Shown here piece after piece: positions 32,349 to 35,080 of a DNA stretch of 35,080 nucleotides; position 1 is the stretch's first letter; every line of letters starts with the position of its first letter. The stretch is taken from NCBI GenBank assembly GCA_945949395.1, contig CAMFEK010000021.1:1-35080 (forward strand), given 5' to 3'. A program made the position numbers and the translations under genes. The DNA comes from an uncultured Clostridia bacterium (GTDB lineage Bacteria > Bacillota > Clostridia > Christensenellales > Borkfalkiaceae). Below the pieces are notes generated by a model. That model had not been told where the DNA came from. It made no database searches and saw only the letters and a list, made by a program, of their open reading frames with translations.

Positions 32349-33678
32349 TTTCGTAATCCTCCGTACAGCCGTATAAATCGTAGCTGTCCGATTTTGTTAT
32401 TTTCACCATATACCGTTCCCCCTGCACCCCTTCGTTCGCGTGAAAATACACCTTGCCGTCGATATCGGGCGCGCTGAAATAACCTCTGCCGACAAAACAG
32501 TTTTTATCATAGTCGATGCCGTCGCAAATAACCTCGATCGTCTTGCCGACAAAGCCGCGTAAAAATTCTTTCGATATCTCCTTTTGCACGGCGTAGAGCG
32601 CGCGAACCCTCTTTTTCTTGACGGCGTAAGGGATTTGCCCCTTCATTCTCGCGGCGCCCGTATCCGGTTCCTTGGAGTAGGCGAAAAAGCCGCAATTGAC
32701 GAGCTTAGCCCGGCGCAGAAAGTCCTGCATGGCAAGGCTCTCCTCCTCCGTTTCCGAAGGGAATCCCGCGATAAACGTGGAGCGAATGGCGATGGAAGGG
32801 ATCTCCCTTCTGAGCCGATCGATGAGGGCGAGATATTCCTCTCTCGTGCCCTTACGGTTCATGAGCTTCAACACGCGGCTTTCGCTGTGTTGCAGGGGAA
32901 TATCGATATATTTCAGTATCTTCGGATTATCCCGAATTTCCGCGATCAGTTTATCGTCGATGGCGTCGGGATAGCAATAGAGCAAACGAATACTTTGAAT
33001 ATTGTCAAGCATAGAAAGTTTATGCAACAATTCCGCAAATTTATTTTCGCCGTACAATTCTTCGCCGTAGCGCGTGGTATCCTGCGCCACCACGATGAGC
33101 TCGGCGAGAGTCCCGAGCGATTCCGCCTCCTTTAGGAGATCTTCCACCGGATAAGAGACGTATTTTCCGCGAATCTTGGGAATGAGACAATAGGTGCAAT
33201 GATGATAGCAGCCGTCTGCGATCTTTAAGTACGCGTAGTGATAATCGGTCGTGAGCTCTCTCTCTTGCGAGACGAGCGATTTGCCCTGCCCGACCAAATT
33301 GACGCGCTTGCCCGTATACGATTCTTCCAAAGCCTCAAAAAAGCTCGCGTAATCGTCGGTTCCCAAAAACACGTCCGCCTCCCGAAGGGGTTCGAACACC
33401 TCGCCGATAAACTTTTGCGGAAGGCAACCCGTCACCACGATCTTTTCCAAAGCGGAAGATCGGTAGGAATCGAAGTCGATGATGGCGTCTATGGATTCCT
33501 TTCGCGCGGAACAGAGGAAGGAACAGGTGTTTACGATGAGCACCTGCACCTCGTCCATATCGTTGCTGACGCGGCAACCCGCGCCCTTGATGAAAGCGAG
33601 AAGTTTCTCGCTGTCCACTCGGTTTTTATCGCACCCGAAGGATACCATACCGTATATTTTACTTTTGAGATCAATCAT
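32341..33678 (-). CDS. rimO: Ribosomal protein S12 methylthiotransferase
   Basis: This 445-residue radical-SAM enzyme adds a methylthio group to an aspartate of ribosomal protein S12. The N-terminal UPF0004 domain has its three cluster cysteines (in VSFGCDKN, VNTCSF and TGCLPQ). The radical-SAM motif CYHHCTYC follows, and a C-terminal TRAM domain (about 375-440) ends the protein. The VSFGCDKNRVDSE opening separates RimO from its paralogue MiaB. The frame opens at 33702, but the start at 33678 has GGAG at good spacing and gives the usual N-terminus; it overlaps the ftsK stop by eight bases. Next on the strand is pgsA. Confidence 0.94.
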   Translation of the reverse strand: MIDLKSKIYGMVSFGCDKNRVDSEKLLAFIKGAGCRVSNDMDEVQVLIVNTCSFLCSARKESIDAIIDFDSYRSSALEKIVVTGCLPQKFIGEVFEPLREADVFLGTDDYASFFEALEESYTGKRVNLVGQGKSLVSQERELTTDYHYAYLKIADGCYHHCTYCLIPKIRGKYVSYPVEDLLKEAESLGTLAELIVVAQDTTRYGEELYGENKFAELLHKLSMLDNIQSIRLLYCYPDAIDDKLIAEIRDNPKILKYIDIPLQHSESRVLKLMNRKGTREEYLALIDRLRREIPSIAIRSTFIAGFPSETEEESLAMQDFLRRAKLVNCGFFAYSKEPDTGAARMKGQIPYAVKKKRVRALYAVQKEISKEFLRGFVGKTIEVICDGIDYDKNCFVGRGYFSAPDIDGKVYFHANEGVQGERYMVKITKSDSYDLYGCTEDYENE

Positions 33679-35080
33679 GGTTATCTCCGTAGATCCTGTC
33701 AAATTCTTCCTGCGTCAACAAGACTTTCCTCGTCTTGGCGCCGTCGTAGGAAGAGACGTATCCCATCTCTTCCATCCATTCGATAATCCTTCCCGCCTTG
33801 TTGTAGCCGACGGAGAACTTTCTCTGAATCATGGAGATGGACGCGGCTCCCTGCGAAACGACCATGCGAAGGGCATCGATGAAGATGGGCTCTACCGCGC
33901 CGCCCCCCGAAGAGGATTCGTCCGAGGCGGAATCCTCGTTCATCTTGCGATTGATGATCTCCTCCACCGCAGAATCGAAGTAAGCCTCGTTGTTCTCTTT
34001 GATATACTCGACGACCTGCTGCACTTCCTCGCTGGAAACGAACGCGCCCTGCACGCGCATGGGCGTAAACATGGAAGAAGTTTTATAGAGTAAGTCGCCG
34101 TTGCCGAGCAGCTTTTCCGCACCCTGTTCGTCGAGAATGGTTCTCGAATCCACTTCGGCGGAAACTTTGAAGGCAAAACGGGTGGGCAGGTTCGCCTTGA
34201 TGACGCCCGTGATGACGTTGACGGAGGGACGCTGCGTGGCGAGCACCAAGTGAATGCCGCACGCGCGCGATTTCGCCGTAAGGCGGGAGATCTTGTCCTC
34301 GATATCGTTCTTATTTTGGAGCATCAGGTCGGCAAGCTCGTCCACGATCATGACGATCTTGGGCAATTTGTCCTGCGCCTTGGCGTATTCGTTGTACTCG
34401 TCGATATTTCTCACCAGTCTGCCGCCTGCGGACATCTGATTGAAGAGCATATATCTCCTCTCCATTTCCTCGATCGCCCAATTCAAAATCGCGATGACCT
34501 TGATCGGCTCGGAGATAATCTCGTTCACCATCAAATGCGGCATGTGATTGTAAACGGAAAATTCCACCTGTTTGGGGTCGACCAAAATCAAACGCAATTC
34601 CTGCGGCGTGTAGCGAATGATAAGGCTCAAAATGAGCGTGTTCAAAAATACGCTCTTGCCGGCGCCCGTCGCGCCCGCCACGAGCAGGTGGGTCATCTTG
34701 GCGATCTTTCCGTAGATATTTCTGCCCTCGACGTCCTTACCGATGGCAAAAATCAGAGAATTGCCGGGAGCATTTTTATATTCGTTGCCTTCCAGCAGGG
34801 GCGCAAGCCCTACGAGTCCGCGTTTTTTGTTGGGGACTTCGATGGAGTTGGTTCCGTTTTCAAGGTTGGGGAAGATATTGACCCCGTCCTTGGAGCGGAG
34901 CGCCATGGCGATATCCGTCGCGCACGCGGCGATTCGCTTGGAGGGAACGTGCGAGGGAATCTTCACGTCGTAACGGGTGAAGGTGGGACCCGCCGTCACG
35001 GAGACGATTTCCGCCTGAATCTTGACGAGGGCGTGCAACGTTTCGAGAATGATGCGCTTGTGCTCCTCCTGCTCGCGGGT
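33671..35080 (-). CDS. FtsK/SpoIIIE DNA translocase, 5' end beyond window
   Basis: The frame is open through the right edge (14 more codons before the TTG at 35038 read as good protein), so the N-terminal membrane domain is missing. The visible 469 residues hold the end of the alpha part, the RecA-like motor and the gamma winged-helix. Walker A is GATGAGKSVF, Walker B is IVMIVDELADLM, and ATQRPSVNVITGVIKANLP is diagnostic of the family. The C-terminal gamma domain (about the last 65 residues, SISMIQRKFSVGYNKAGRIIEWMEE) reads KOPS/SRS orienting sequences. A serine/glycine-rich linker (SASDESSSGGGA) separates motor and gamma. It pumps chromosomal DNA at division or into the forespore; which of the two cannot be told without the N-terminus. 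Confidence 0.95.
   Translation of the reverse strand, partial: TREQEEHKRIILETLHALVKIQAEIVSVTAGPTFTRYDVKIPSHVPSKRIAACATDIAMALRSKDGVNIFPNLENGTNSIEVPNKKRGLVGLAPLLEGNEYKNAPGNSLIFAIGKDVEGRNIYGKIAKMTHLLVAGATGAGKSVFLNTLILSLIIRYTPQELRLILVDPKQVEFSVYNHMPHLMVNEIISEPIKVIAILNWAIEEMERRYMLFNQMSAGGRLVRNIDEYNEYAKAQDKLPKIVMIVDELADLMLQNKNDIEDKISRLTAKSRACGIHLVLATQRPSVNVITGVIKANLPTRFAFKVSAEVDSRTILDEQGAEKLLGNGDLLYKTSSMFTPMRVQGAFVSSEEVQQVVEYIKENNEAYFDSAVEEIINRKMNEDSASDESSSGGGAVEPIFIDALRMVVSQGAASISMIQRKFSVGYNKAGRIIEWMEEMGYVSSYDGAKTRKVLLTQEEFDRIYGDNHD

Overview
The window looks like chromosomal DNA from an anaerobic, Gram-positive-type member of the Clostridia. An uncultured gut lineage is likely, but no 16S rRNA or other rank-giving marker is present, so this is an inference. 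The evidence is a clostridial-order Rnf operon (CDGEAB), an anaerobic class III ribonucleotide reductase, lipoprotein signal peptides, strong GGAGG ribosome binding sites, consensus sigma-A promoters with 17-base spacers, and the Firmicutes-style ftsK-rimO-pgsA-cinA-recA cluster. Most coding DNA is near 50% G+C. I see no tRNA, rRNA, CRISPR array, transposase or phage gene.

Left third, all minus strand. An operon runs M29 aminopeptidase (4201-2966), a histidine-rich CobW/ZNG1-type GTPase, a second GTPase-like protein with a DUF1980-type C-terminus, and a DMT/EamA transporter cut by the left edge. Upstream lies nrdD-nrdG, whose promoter carries two NrdR-box-like palindromes and whose genes are separated by an internal terminator. 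Before that is a tightly packed operon: HAD phosphatase, M42 peptidase, shikimate kinase, ketopantoate reductase family protein, histidine phosphatase, glutamyl-tRNA synthetase and GNAT acetyltransferase, ending in a clear terminator at 7114-7156.

Centre. A divergent promoter region (13243-13380) fires left into the HAD operon and right into a Gx-transporter/HepS1-like gene followed by rnfCDGEAB (13379-20265). In both directions the predicted transcription start falls on or next to the start codon, so both mRNAs may be leaderless. RnfG is unusual: 646 residues, about three times the normal length, with four TGAT flavin-attachment motifs and one apparently decayed repeat. On the opposite strand downstream lie a secreted FMN-binding lipoprotein with three flavinylation-type motifs (26116-24587), a lipoprotein ApbE flavin transferase, a NusG-domain-II membrane protein, an ABC-F ATPase and a cupin. 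Taken together, the Rnf pump, ApbE and two multi-flavin proteins look like a membrane-to-surface flavin electron wire, comparable with but not the same as the Listeria EetA/EetB-PplA system. Between rnfB and the cupin lies an AT-rich stretch holding a 5'-truncated remnant of a small P-loop kinase-like gene.

Right third, minus strand. A core cluster ftsK (cut by the right edge)-rimO-pgsA-cinA-recA continues into NAD synthetase (nadE) and a GH1 beta-glucosidase. All coordinates and motif counts were read by eye; no alignment or database search was run.
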